A stretch of DNA of 64,000 nucleotides from Mycolicibacterium litorale (GTDB lineage: Bacteria > Actinomycetota > Actinomycetes > Mycobacteriales > Mycobacteriaceae). The notes under the pieces were generated by a model, which was not told the DNA's origin, did no database searches, and was given only the letters and a program-made list of their open reading frames with translations. Where the stretch lies: assembly GCF_010731695.1 (NCBI RefSeq), contig NZ_AP022586.1:496001-560000 (forward strand), read 5' to 3'. A program made the translations under genes and the position numbers. This document shows, piece by piece, positions 17,013 through 25,517 of this stretch (positions are counted from its first letter, which is position 1; each line of letters begins with the position of its first letter).

Positions 17013-19424
17013 ATGCCCGCCGATGAGGCCGCCCCGCCGCTCGACGGCTTTCGGGTCGTCGACCTGTCGACCGGTATCGCGGGCGCATACTGCACGAAAC
17101 TGTTCGCCGACGGCGGCGCCGAGGTGGTGAAAGTCGAGTCACCCGAGGGCGACCCCTTGCGCGGGTGGTCGGCGTCCGGCGCCGACACCGGTGGTGACGG
17201 TGCGCTGTTCTCGTACCTGGCCTGCTCGAAGCGCAGCGTGGTGGCCGACCCCGCCGATTCCTCGGACTCCGCGTTCGTCGACGACCTGCTGGCGTCGGCC
17301 GAGGCGGTGGTGTGGTCGCGCGGTTCGGCGGTCGCCGGGCATCCCGACTTCACCGCCGCGGCGATCCACGCCCGCCATCCCGGCTTGATCGTCACGGCCA
17401 TCACGCCCTTCGGGCTCGACGGACCATGGACCGACCGTGCGGCCACCGAATTCACGCTGCAGGCCTGGTCGGGCGGGATCGTCGGGCTGGGGCGGGGCGC
17501 GCCGGACCGGGCGCCGGTGTACGTCGGCGGACAGATCGGTGAGTACCTCGCCGGTGCGTACGCGAGCGCCGCCACGCTGGCCGCCCGGCGCCGCGGCGTC
17601 GGCGAGCTGATCGATCTGTCGATGCTCGAGACCCAGATCCTCGGGCTGACCTACTACCCGGTGACCTACCACCAGATGCTGGGCCGGCCGTGGCGCGACG
17701 CCCGCAAGCTGACCGTGCCCGGCATCGCTCGCGCCAAGGACGGGCTGGTCGACATCGGTTGCGGCACCGCACAACAGTGGTTCGACCTGTGCGCGATGAC
17801 CGGACACGAGGACTGGATCGACGAGGACTCTCCGCTGTCGATCACCCAGCAGGCCAACGAGAAGGCCGAAGAGCTCTACGCCTGGGTCGCCGACCAGACC
17901 GTCGACGAGATCCGCGACCTGGCATCGGCGTTCCGCATCCCCAACGCGCCGGTCGCCAACGGCGAGAACGTCACCGCGCTCGACCACTACGTCGAGCGGG
18001 GATCATTCGGCACCAACCCCCGCGACGGCTTCACCCAGCCCGGCCCGCCCTACCGGCTCACGCCCGCGGTGCTGCGCGCTCCAGAGCCCGCGCCCCGGTT
18101 GGGCGAGCACACCGACGCCTACCGCCGAAACCGCATTCCCGGTCCTCGAGGTGACAGCTTGGCAGCCGGGAATGCGGTTTCGCGCGACGCGCTGCCGTTC
18201 GAGGGCCTGCGGGTGCTGGACCTCACGACATTCTGGGCCGGCCCCTCGTGCACCCACATCCTGGCGCTGCTCGGCGCCGAGGTCATCCACGTCGAGTCGA
18301 CGCGGCGTCCCGACGGCACCCGGCTGATCGCCGGAATCCCCGCCACCGAGCCACGGTGGTGGGAGCGCTCGCCGATCTTCTCCGGCCTGAACACCAGCAA
18401 GAAGGGCCTGACCCTCGACCTGCACACCCCTCGCGGACGAGAGCTGCTCAACCGGTTGATCGCGACGTCGGAGGTGGTGGTCGAGAACTTCACGCCCCGG
18501 GTGCTCGACCACCTCGGCCTCGACTTCGCCGCCGTGCAGGCGCTTCGGCCCGACGCGGTCATGGTCCGGATGCCCGGTTTCGGCCTCGACGGTCCGTGGC
18601 GCGACAACCCGGCGTTCGCCTACGTCATCGAGGCCGCCGCCGGGATCAGCTGGCTCACCGGCTATCCCGACCGCAACCCGTACGAGCCCTACTCCGTCGG
18701 CGACCCCAACGCGGGTATCCACGCGCTCAACGGGCTGCTGCTCGCGCTCGAACACCGGCGGCGCACCGGCGAAGGCGTACTGGTGGAGGCCGCGATGGTG
18801 GACGCGGCCCTCAACGTCGCGGCCGAACAGGTCATCGAGTACACCGCCTACGGTGCGCTGCTGGGCCGGGCCGGTAACCGCGGACCGCTGGCCGCACCGC
18901 AGAACCTGTATCTCAGCATGGACATCGACGAGTTCGGCCGTCTCGACAGCTGGGTGGCGATCGCGGTGACCGGCGACGCCGAGTGGGCGGCGCTGTGCGA
19001 AGCGATCGGCGCCGCGGACTGGGCCGCCGACCCCACCCTGGCCGGCGCGGACGGCCGGCGCGCCGCCCACGACCACATCGACGAGCGTCTCTCCCAGTGG
19101 TGCGCGCAGCGCAGCGCCGACAACATCGTCGAATGTCTCTGGCCTGCGGGCGTTCCGGTCGCCAAGGTGATGCAGCCTCACCGGCAGACCGAACTGACCC
19201 AGCTCGCCCACCGCGGGTTCTTCGAAGAGGTCGGGCACCCGGTCAATCCGGCCACCCCGCACAGTTCGCTGCCGTTCCGCCTGTCGTCCGGACCGCAGCG
19301 CTTCCACCGCGATCCGGCGCCTTTGCTCGGCCAGCACACCGAGGAGCTGCTCGCCGAACTCGGGCTCACCGCCGACGAGATCGCCCGACTCGCCGCCGAC
19401 AAGGTGATCGGCCACACGGTCTGA
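17013..19424 (+). CDS. Fused double CoA transferase (CaiB/BaiF, family III)
   Basis: This 803-residue protein contains two complete family III CoA transferase domains. Domain 1 (about 8-370) starts LDGFRVVDLSTGIAGAYC, and domain 2 (about 394-800) starts FEGLRVLDLTTFWAGPSC. In domain 2 the catalytic Asp is present (YSVGDPNAG); in domain 1 the matching site reads GGQIGEYLAG, with Glu in place of Asp. The family moves CoA between acyl groups through a mixed anhydride on that Asp. The linker at residues 372-390 is encoded exactly by a 57-nt palindromic element (18126-18182). The ATG lies 2 nt after the crotonase stop. It probably activates a pathway acid. Confidence 0.88.
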   Translation: MPADEAAPPLDGFRVVDLSTGIAGAYCTKLFADGGAEVVKVESPEGDPLRGWSASGADTGGDGALFSYLACSKRSVVADPADSSDSAFVDDLLASAEAVVWSRGSAVAGHPDFTAAAIHARHPGLIVTAITPFGLDGPWTDRAATEFTLQAWSGGIVGLGRGAPDRAPVYVGGQIGEYLAGAYASAATLAARRRGVGELIDLSMLETQILGLTYYPVTYHQMLGRPWRDARKLTVPGIARAKDGLVDIGCGTAQQWFDLCAMTGHEDWIDEDSPLSITQQANEKAEELYAWVADQTVDEIRDLASAFRIPNAPVANGENVTALDHYVERGSFGTNPRDGFTQPGPPYRLTPAVLRAPEPAPRLGEHTDAYRRNRIPGPRGDSLAAGNAVSRDALPFEGLRVLDLTTFWAGPSCTHILALLGAEVIHVESTRRPDGTRLIAGIPATEPRWWERSPIFSGLNTSKKGLTLDLHTPRGRELLNRLIATSEVVVENFTPRVLDHLGLDFAAVQALRPDAVMVRMPGFGLDGPWRDNPAFAYVIEAAAGISWLTGYPDRNPYEPYSVGDPNAGIHALNGLLLALEHRRRTGEGVLVEAAMVDAALNVAAEQVIEYTAYGALLGRAGNRGPLAAPQNLYLSMDIDEFGRLDSWVAIAVTGDAEWAALCEAIGAADWAADPTLAGADGRRAAHDHIDERLSQWCAQRSADNIVECLWPAGVPVAKVMQPHRQTELTQLAHRGFFEEVGHPVNPATPHSSLPFRLSSGPQRFHRDPAPLLGQHTEELLAELGLTADEIARLAADKVIGHTV
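18126..18182. repeat. 57-nt palindromic element inside a coding sequence
   Basis: Two perfect 17-nt arms, CGAAACCGCATTCCCGG (18126-18142) and its reverse complement (18166-18182), enclose a 23-nt loop that itself holds CCTCGAGG. The element is 57 nt, exactly 19 codons, begins on a codon boundary and encodes the linker between the two CoA transferase domains. This is the form expected for a small palindromic repeat that settled in frame in a tolerant linker. Arms of this length do not arise easily by chance. Confidence 0.75.
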
Positions 19425-19440
19425 CTGGTTGACTGGCGCC

Positions 19441-20247
19441 ATGTCGATCGACCCCTCCGGCATCCTGCTCACCGGCCGCGTCGCCGTGGTCACCGGCGGC
19501 GGCACCGGTATCGGCCTCGGCATCGCCGCGGGGCTAGCCGCCTTCGGCGCCAGGGTGGCGATCTGGGAGCGCGACGCCGAAAGCTGCGCGGCCGCAGCCG
19601 AAGCGGTCGGGGGTCTCGGCGTCGTCACCGACGTGCGTGAGAGCGCCGCGGTGTCGGCGGCGCTCGACCGCACCGCCGCCGAACTCGGCACCGTGACGAT
19701 CCTGGTCAACAACGCGGGCGGCACGTTCGCCTCACCGCTGCTCGAGACCAGCGAGAACGGCTGGGACGCACTCTACAAAGCCAACCTTCGGCACGTCATG
19801 CTGTGCACACAACGGGTCGCCCAGCACATGGTGGCCGCAGGCGTCGGCGGCAGCGTGATCAGCGTGACGTCCATCGAAGGAGTGCGGGCCGCGCCCGGGT
19901 ACGCCGCGTACGCCGCGGCCAAGGCCGGCGTCATCAACTACACGCAGACCGCCGCGTTCGAGTTGGCGCCGCACGGGATCCGGGTCAACGCGCTGGCGCC
20001 CGATGTCATCGTCACCGAGGGTCTCATGGCGCTGTCACCGGCCGGCCTGCCCGCGGGCATCGGCGACGCGATTCCGATGGGCCGCCCCGGAACCGTCGAC
20101 GAGATGGCTGGCGCCGCAGTTTTTCTCGCCTCGGACCTGGCGAGCTACATCACCGGGCAGACGCTGCACGTCGACGGCGGTACGCATTCCGCGGGTGGCT
20201 GGTACCGGCACCCCGGCACGGGTGCCGCCACCCTGGGCCCGGGTTAG
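19441..20247 (+). CDS. Short-chain dehydrogenase/reductase (SDR)
   Basis: This is a 268-residue classical SDR. TGGGTGIG is at residues 18-25, then NNAGGTF, Ser in SVTSIEG and Tyr-x3-Lys in YAAYAAAKAG. ASYITGQTLHVDGG closes the core, with a Gly/Ala-rich tail. ATG 19441 is chosen; a TTG at 19429 would add four residues. It lies 16 nt after the CoA transferase stop and is probably the last gene of the 8656 operon. Its TAG overlaps the TAA of the convergent epimerase gene (TTAG, 20244-20247). Confidence 0.85.
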   Translation: MSIDPSGILLTGRVAVVTGGGTGIGLGIAAGLAAFGARVAIWERDAESCAAAAEAVGGLGVVTDVRESAAVSAALDRTAAELGTVTILVNNAGGTFASPLLETSENGWDALYKANLRHVMLCTQRVAQHMVAAGVGGSVISVTSIEGVRAAPGYAAYAAAKAGVINYTQTAAFELAPHGIRVNALAPDVIVTEGLMALSPAGLPAGIGDAIPMGRPGTVDEMAGAAVFLASDLASYITGQTLHVDGGTHSAGGWYRHPGTGAATLGPG

Positions 20248-21311
20248 CGGGGCCGGTCGAGCCCCGGTTCGCCGAGCCGGGACCGGATCGCCGCCCACGG
20301 ATCGGCGTACTTCCCGGGCTTGTTCCGGTAGGCCGACTGACGCGCGACGAACAGCCGCGCCAACGGGGCGAGCAGCTGCATCGGATAACGCAGCAGACCC
20401 GCCTGGCCGCTCATCTCGGCGAGCATGTCGGGCCACGAATGATGTTGGAACGACAGCGCTTCCTGCGCCCGCGTCGCATCCATCCAGTCGGTGATGAACC
20501 ACGCGTCGTCGCGGTCGGGGTCACCGGGCCGCCCAGGCGGCAGCGCGCCGGCCATGCCACGGGCGCCGGCGAGCGCGGGTCCGACCTCACCCTGACGCAA
20601 TTTGTGGGTGTCGTCGCCCGCGATCAGCAGGATCTCGCCGACGACGTCGGCCGTGGTGGCCGCGGCGAAAGCCCATGCGACGTCGCGGACGTCGACGCTG
20701 TGCAGCCTGCCGTCGGTGGGCAGTGCGCTCTCGAAGAACAGTGCGTCGGTGGTGAACGGCATGGCCTTTGGATCGGTGCTGAGCACACCGCCGAGCCGCA
20801 GGACCACCCACTGCAGGCTCGACGCCCGCACGAGCTCCTCGGCTTCGAGTTTGTGTCCGCCGTAGAGGTCGGTCGGGTTGGGCGGGGTTTCGGCGGTGAC
20901 CGGCGCGGTGTGGCGGTGCGGGTTGCGCGCACCGTAGACCGCATTGCTCGACGCCTGGACGAAGCGCGGGGGAGTGGGCAGCGCCTCGGCCGCGCGGACG
21001 AGTGTCGCGGTGGCGTCCACGTTGACCTTGCGGGCCAGCGCGGCGTTGCGGTAGATCGGCGGCGGGATCACCGCGGCGAGATGGATGATCGCCGCGGGCG
21101 CGACCTCGCCGAGCAGTTGCTCGACCTGCCCGGCGTCGGTCAGGTCCGCCCACCGCGCCTGGACGCCGTCCGGTAGTGCCGCGGCGGCTTTGCGGTTGGC
21201 GTCGGTCTGCAGATCGGTTGCCACCACCGGGCGGCCGAGTTCGGCGAGGCGCCGCACCGTCTGCGAACCGACCAGCCCAAAACCGCCGGTAACGAGCACC
21301 GCGTCTGACAT
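20244..21311 (-). CDS. NAD-dependent epimerase/dehydratase (extended SDR)
   Basis: This 355-residue extended SDR has the N-terminal NAD motif GGFGLVG at residues 9-15 and the catalytic Tyr-x3-Lys in DLYGGHKLEAE. FVQASSNAVYG matches the Ser/Thr site of the epimerase family. The frame is open to 21473, but the ATG at 21311 directly precedes the Rossmann motif and has GGGAGA in front of it. It could act on a nucleotide sugar or, as in 3-beta-HSD-like mycobacterial members, on a hydrophobic hydroxyl compound. It converges on the 19441 SDR and is divergent from the acyltransferase gene 110 nt away. Confidence 0.82.
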   Translation of the reverse strand: MSDAVLVTGGFGLVGSQTVRRLAELGRPVVATDLQTDANRKAAAALPDGVQARWADLTDAGQVEQLLGEVAPAAIIHLAAVIPPPIYRNAALARKVNVDATATLVRAAEALPTPPRFVQASSNAVYGARNPHRHTAPVTAETPPNPTDLYGGHKLEAEELVRASSLQWVVLRLGGVLSTDPKAMPFTTDALFFESALPTDGRLHSVDVRDVAWAFAAATTADVVGEILLIAGDDTHKLRQGEVGPALAGARGMAGALPPGRPGDPDRDDAWFITDWMDATRAQEALSFQHHSWPDMLAEMSGQAGLLRYPMQLLAPLARLFVARQSAYRNKPGKYADPWAAIRSRLGEPGLDRPR

Positions 21312-21421
21312 TGTTCTCCCGAGAGGTCGGCGCGCGTGAGCATCGCGATTACGGAGTTCTCCTTTAGCGAGAGTAACGTATTCACCGACCTGCAACGGAG
21401 CAGCAGCCACAGGGGGATCCG

Positions 21422-22264
21422 GTGAGCGACCAGGACAAGAGCGACGACAGGGACGGCAACCGCAAGGTGCCACCCGACCGGCCCGAGGTCGCGAAGTGGG
21501 ACCCGGAGTTCACCGCGGCCATCGCCAAGACGGTCGGCGCCGCCATCAGGCGCTACTTCCGCTCCGATGTCCGCGGACTGGAGGCGATCCCACCCGCCGG
21601 GGGCGCGCTGGTCGTCGCGAACCACTCCGGCGGCATGCTCACCCCGGACGTGCTGATCTTCGCGCCGGCGTTCTATCAGCGGTTCGGGTACGACCGACCG
21701 GTGTACACGCTGGCCCACTACGGGGTGTTCGTCCCACCGCTGGGCAGCCTGCTGCGCCGCGCCGGAGTGATCGAGGCCAGCCGTGAGAACGCCGGTAAGG
21801 CGCTGCGCTCCGGCGCGGTGGTCCTGGTCTTCCCCGGCGGCGATTACGACTCGTACCGACCGACGTTCTCCGAGAACAAGATCGACTTCGCGGGCCGCAC
21901 CGGCTACGTGCGCACGGCCATCGAGGCCGGGGTGCCCATCGTCCCGATGGTGTCGATCGGTGGGCAGGAGACTCAGCTGTTCCTCGCGCGCGGTGACTCC
22001 ATCGCCCGGCGCCTCGGGCTCAAGCGGGCCCGAATGGAGATCCTGCCGGTCAGCTTCGGCTTCCCCTTCGGCCTGTCGCTGATCTTCCCGCCCAATCTGC
22101 CGCTGCCGTCGAAGGTCGTGACCAGGGTGCTCGAACCCATCGACATCACCGCGCAGTTCGGCGAGGATCCGGATGTGGCCGAAGTCGACCAGCACGTCCG
22201 CACCGTGATGCAGAAGGCGCTCAACGAACTCGCGCGCGAACGTCGTTTCCCGGTGCTGGGGTGA
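21422..22264 (+). CDS. PlsC-type lysophospholipid acyltransferase
   Basis: This 280-residue protein has the LPLAT fold pattern. VVANHSGGMLTPD (64-76) holds the His68...Asp76 pair, a spacing longer than the usual HX4D. VFPGGDYDS corresponds to the FPEG motif, and IVPMVSIGGQ follows. Proteins with the NHSGG variant are common in mycobacteria and acylate glycerol or similar alcohols at the membrane. The GTG at 21422 has AGGGGGAT in front. It shares a 110-nt divergent promoter region with the epimerase and is coupled to the next gene by a GTGA overlap. With FadD and WS/DGAT nearby, lipid assembly or storage is likely. Confidence 0.8.
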   Translation: MSDQDKSDDRDGNRKVPPDRPEVAKWDPEFTAAIAKTVGAAIRRYFRSDVRGLEAIPPAGGALVVANHSGGMLTPDVLIFAPAFYQRFGYDRPVYTLAHYGVFVPPLGSLLRRAGVIEASRENAGKALRSGAVVLVFPGGDYDSYRPTFSENKIDFAGRTGYVRTAIEAGVPIVPMVSIGGQETQLFLARGDSIARRLGLKRARMEILPVSFGFPFGLSLIFPPNLPLPSKVVTRVLEPIDITAQFGEDPDVAEVDQHVRTVMQKALNELARERRFPVLG

Positions 22265-23907
22265 GCACCGTGTTCAGCGAGACCGCCGCCAAGGTGGGCG
22301 CAAGCGTCGGGTTGATGCAGACCCTGTGGCGCGCACGGCTCATCGCCCCCATGCGACCGGACCGCTATCTGCGCATGGGCGGCGCCGTGCGCAGGGTGGG
22401 GATGACGGCGACGGTCGGGTTCGCCACCGCGGCGCAGCGCTGTCCCGACCGGCCGGGACTGGTCGACGAACGCGGCACCCTGACGTTCCGGGAACTCGAC
22501 GACGAATCGGATGCGCTGGCCGTCGCGCTGCAGCAGTTGCCCGGCGGCACTCCCGGGACAGTCGCGATCATGTGCCGCAACCACCGCGGCTTCGTCCAGG
22601 CGCTGCTGGCCGCCAACCGCATCGGGGCCAACGCGCTGCTGCTGAACACGTCGTTCGCCGGGCCTGCACTGGCCGAGGTCGCCGAACGCGAGGGCGCCGA
22701 CGTCGTGATCTACGACGAGGAGTTCGCCGAGACCGTCGGGGTGGCGCTGGCGAAGCTGCCCGATGCGCTGCCCATCGTCGCCTGGACCGACGAGCCCGGC
22801 GCGGACACCGAGACCACCGTGGACGCTTTGATCGACGCGCACCGGGGGCAGCGCCCGCGCCCCGCCGAGCGCAGCAGTGAGACCATCCTGCTGACCTCCG
22901 GAACGACGGGAACGCCGAAGGGCGCGAAGCGTTCCGCGGGCAGTGGTGGCGCGGGCGACCTCAAGGCCGTGCTGGACCGCACGCCGTGGCGCGCGGAGGA
23001 GACCACGGTCATCGTCGCGCCCATGTTCCACGCGTGGGGGTTCTCGCAGTTGTTGTTCGCCGGGCTGCTGGCCTGCACGATCGTCACCCGGCGCCGCTTC
23101 GATCCGGAGGCCACGCTGGCCCTGGTCGACGAGCACCGCGCCACCGGCCTCGTGGTGGTGCCGGTGATGTTCGACCGGATCATGGATCTCCCCGACGAGG
23201 TGCGGGCCCGCTACAGCGGCCGGTCGCTGCGCTTCGCCACCGCCTCGGGTTCGCGGATGCGTCCCGACGTCGTCACCGCGTTCATGGACCAGTTCGGCGA
23301 CGTCATCTACAACAACTACAACGCCACCGAGGCCGGCATGATCGCCACCGCGACACCCGCCGACCTGCGGGCCGCACCCGACACCGCGGGCACACCGGCC
23401 GACGGCACCGAGATCCGCATCTTCGATCCGGACTTCCGCGAGCTGCCCCCGGGCGAGACCGGCAGCATCTTCGTGCGCAGCGGCACGCTGTTCGACGGGT
23501 ACACCTCGGGTGCCACCAAGGACTTCCACGACGGCTTCATGGCTTCCGGTGACGTCGGGTACCTCGACGAGGCGGGACGGCTGTTCGTCGTCGGCCGCGA
23601 CGACGAGATGATCGTCTCCGGCGGCGAGAACGTCTACCCGATCGAGGTCGAGAAGACGCTGGCCGCCCATCCGGGGGTGGCCGAGGCCGCGGTACTCGGG
23701 GTGGACGACGAGAAGTACGGCCAGCGCCTTGCCGCATTCGTGGTGCCCGCCGACGGTGCGTCGGTCACGGCCGAGGAACTCAAGGAACACGTCCGCGGCA
23801 ACCTCGCGAATTACAAAGTGCCGCGGGAGATCAAGGTGCTCGACGAACTCCCGCGCGGCGGCACCGGCAAGGTGCTGCGCAACGAACTGCTCGCCCAGCT
23901 CGACTAG
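22261..23907 (+). CDS. Acyl-CoA synthetase (FadD family)
   Basis: This is a 548-residue ANL adenylating enzyme. The P-loop-like A3 motif LTSGTTGTPKG is at 211-221, the A5 motif is NNYNATEAG, A7/A8 read SGDVGYLDE and VGRDDEMIVSGGENVYP, and the A10 lysine lies in GGTGKVLRNEL. It activates a carboxylic acid to an acyl-AMP and then the CoA thioester. The N-terminal 50 residues before the AMP-binding core (MRPDRYLRMGG) are typical for mycobacterial FadD12-like proteins; I do not assign a number. The start overlaps the acyltransferase stop, and the stop overlaps that of WS/DGAT (CTAG, 23904-23907). Confidence 0.9.
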   Translation: MSTVFSETAAKVGASVGLMQTLWRARLIAPMRPDRYLRMGGAVRRVGMTATVGFATAAQRCPDRPGLVDERGTLTFRELDDESDALAVALQQLPGGTPGTVAIMCRNHRGFVQALLAANRIGANALLLNTSFAGPALAEVAEREGADVVIYDEEFAETVGVALAKLPDALPIVAWTDEPGADTETTVDALIDAHRGQRPRPAERSSETILLTSGTTGTPKGAKRSAGSGGAGDLKAVLDRTPWRAEETTVIVAPMFHAWGFSQLLFAGLLACTIVTRRRFDPEATLALVDEHRATGLVVVPVMFDRIMDLPDEVRARYSGRSLRFATASGSRMRPDVVTAFMDQFGDVIYNNYNATEAGMIATATPADLRAAPDTAGTPADGTEIRIFDPDFRELPPGETGSIFVRSGTLFDGYTSGATKDFHDGFMASGDVGYLDEAGRLFVVGRDDEMIVSGGENVYPIEVEKTLAAHPGVAEAAVLGVDDEKYGQRLAAFVVPADGASVTAEELKEHVRGNLANYKVPREIKVLDELPRGGTGKVLRNELLAQLD

Positions 23908-25355
23908 GGCGCGACCGCGGTGGCCGGTGCCATCGCGGTGTCGACCGGGCGCAGTTCGGCGGGCAATCCTGCGGCGCGCCGGATCTCGGCGAGCCCGTGC
24001 AGCATCGCGTCGGTCGCTTCGTGGATGTCGTCGAACGTCTGGTCGTCGGAGAGCACGGAGATGTCGACCTGGTCGACGTAACTCCACACGGTCATGTTGA
24101 AAGCGCTTCCCGCCGAGAGCACGCCGACGGAGTAGATCTCCGTGACGTCGGCGCCGCCGATGTGTCCACGCTCGCGCGGACCCGGCACGCTCGACACCGC
24201 GACGTTCATGATCCGGTTGTGCGCGGCGTGCTGCGCCTGCCAGCGGAATGCGCTGGGCGCCACCGGCGGCGGCAGGTATTCCATCATCCTGCCCTGCAGG
24301 CGGGGACCCATCAGATCGTGAACTTCCTTGGCGCGCTTGGTCGCCAGCGCCGTCAGCCGCACCCGGCGCAGCGGGTCGTCGATGTGGACGGGCAGCGACA
24401 CCGCCAGCCCGCTGATCTCGTTTCCGGTCACCCGGTCGGGGGAGCGGTCGGTGGCCACGGGCACCGACGCCAGCAGCGGCCGGTCGGCGCGCCCGTCGTA
24501 GCGCAGCAGAAGTTCGCGCAGTCCGCCGGCGGCGACCGACAGCACCAGATCGTTGAACGTGACGCCGAGGTGTTTGGCCGTCTCCTTCAGATCCGCCAGC
24601 GACACCGGCGCAGTGGCGAAGGTGCGCGCGGGCGACACCACGTGGTTGAGGAACGTCGGGGGCGTCCGGAACATCTTCGCCATCTCGTCGCCGCCCCGCT
24701 GATCGCGAGTGCGCCGCCGCACCCGCACCGCCCCGCGCACCGCCTGGCTCACCAGGCCGGGGAATTCGACGGCCTTCTGCAGGTGGTCGCGGCTGGCCTC
24801 GGCCAACAGCTGTGACCGGGTCGGCGGCTCGCACGTCGTGTAGTGGTCGCGTTCGTCGGGCGCCGCGCCGGCCAGGTCCATCAGCCGGGCCAGCAGGTTC
24901 GCCGACGCGACGCCGTCGGCCAGCGTGTGGTGGACCTTGCCGATCAGTGCGTACCTGTTGTCGGGCATGCCTTCGGCGAAGTAGAACTCCCACAGCGGCC
25001 GGCTGCGGTCCAGCGGGGTGCTGGCGATGCGGCCGATGACCTCGTCGAGTTCGCGGCGGCCGCCGGGGGCGGGCACCGACACGGTCCGGACGTGGTAGTC
25101 GAGGTCGATGTCGCAGTTCTCCAGCCACATCGGATGGTGGAACCGCAGCGGGATGTCGATCAGCCGGTAGCGCAGCGGCTCGAGCAGGTGCAGCCGGCGG
25201 GCGATGGTGCGGCGGAACACCTCGAACGAGTACGGGCTGTCATGGTCGATGTCGTAGGAGGTGGCGTCGATGATCGCCACCTTGAGGGTGTGGGTGTGCA
25301 GGTTGGGCGTCTCGCTGTACAGCAGCATGGCGTCCATGCCGTTGAGTCGCTTCAC
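23904..25355 (-). CDS. Wax ester synthase/diacylglycerol acyltransferase (WS/DGAT)
   Basis: The product has 483 residues. The catalytic HHxxxDG motif is VHHTLADG with His142-His143 and Asp147-Gly148, followed by a C-terminal domain with NISVPGP-like VSSVPGPRE and the SVGVLSAGSAFNMTVWSY block. The enzyme esterifies acyl-CoA with diacylglycerol or a fatty alcohol at the membrane or lipid body. The frame is open to 25418, but GTG 25355 has GAGG 6 nt in front and gives the family N-terminus (KRLNGMDAMLL). It is a single gene, separated from the SDR upstream by hairpins. Confidence 0.92.
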   Translation of the reverse strand: MKRLNGMDAMLLYSETPNLHTHTLKVAIIDATSYDIDHDSPYSFEVFRRTIARRLHLLEPLRYRLIDIPLRFHHPMWLENCDIDLDYHVRTVSVPAPGGRRELDEVIGRIASTPLDRSRPLWEFYFAEGMPDNRYALIGKVHHTLADGVASANLLARLMDLAGAAPDERDHYTTCEPPTRSQLLAEASRDHLQKAVEFPGLVSQAVRGAVRVRRRTRDQRGGDEMAKMFRTPPTFLNHVVSPARTFATAPVSLADLKETAKHLGVTFNDLVLSVAAGGLRELLLRYDGRADRPLLASVPVATDRSPDRVTGNEISGLAVSLPVHIDDPLRRVRLTALATKRAKEVHDLMGPRLQGRMMEYLPPPVAPSAFRWQAQHAAHNRIMNVAVSSVPGPRERGHIGGADVTEIYSVGVLSAGSAFNMTVWSYVDQVDISVLSDDQTFDDIHEATDAMLHGLAEIRRAAGLPAELRPVDTAMAPATAVAP

Positions 25356-25440
25356 GCCCCACCTCGATCCTCGCCGCCCGTAGAGCACGTATCCCCGCGA
25401 TCGCGTGGACTCATGCAACCACCCCGGCCCGCCGTGGCGG

Positions 25441-25500
25441 CCGGTTTCGCGCGAATGGGGCCGACCCGAAACCGGGGACCTCGCCGCGCGAGATCCCCGG
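25441..25500. terminator. Two adjacent hairpins in the SDR-WS/DGAT gap
   Basis: CCGGTTTCG (25441-25449) pairs with CGAAACCGG (25467-25475). A second stem pairs CCGGGGA (25472-25478) with TCCCCGG (25494-25500) and adds CTCGC/GCGAG inside it, with a 3-nt loop. The two stems overlap by 4 nt and so exclude each other. They follow the stop of the mycofactocin-type SDR on the minus strand and probably end its transcript before the WS/DGAT gene. Confidence 0.5.
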
Positions 25501-25517
25501 TCGACGCGAAGCGCGGC

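Noticed and set aside
18003..19724. A 573-codon open frame antisense to the fused CoA transferase
   Set aside because: It runs across the end of one gene and the start of the next on the other strand and has no domain. It is a codon-bias shadow.
21353..21383. GTTCTCC and GAGTAACGTATTC near the epimerase/acyltransferase promoter as a fifth operator copy
   Set aside because: The arms match the GAGAAT-N3-RTTCTC pattern too poorly, and the GTTCTCC part can be explained by chance or by the ribosome site region.
21973..25128. An open frame of about 1051 codons on the minus strand across FadD and part of WS/DGAT
   Set aside because: It lies antisense to FadD and out of frame with WS/DGAT, both of which have complete family motifs. 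Its product is Arg/Pro/Gly-rich without any domain, as expected for a shadow frame in GC-rich DNA.
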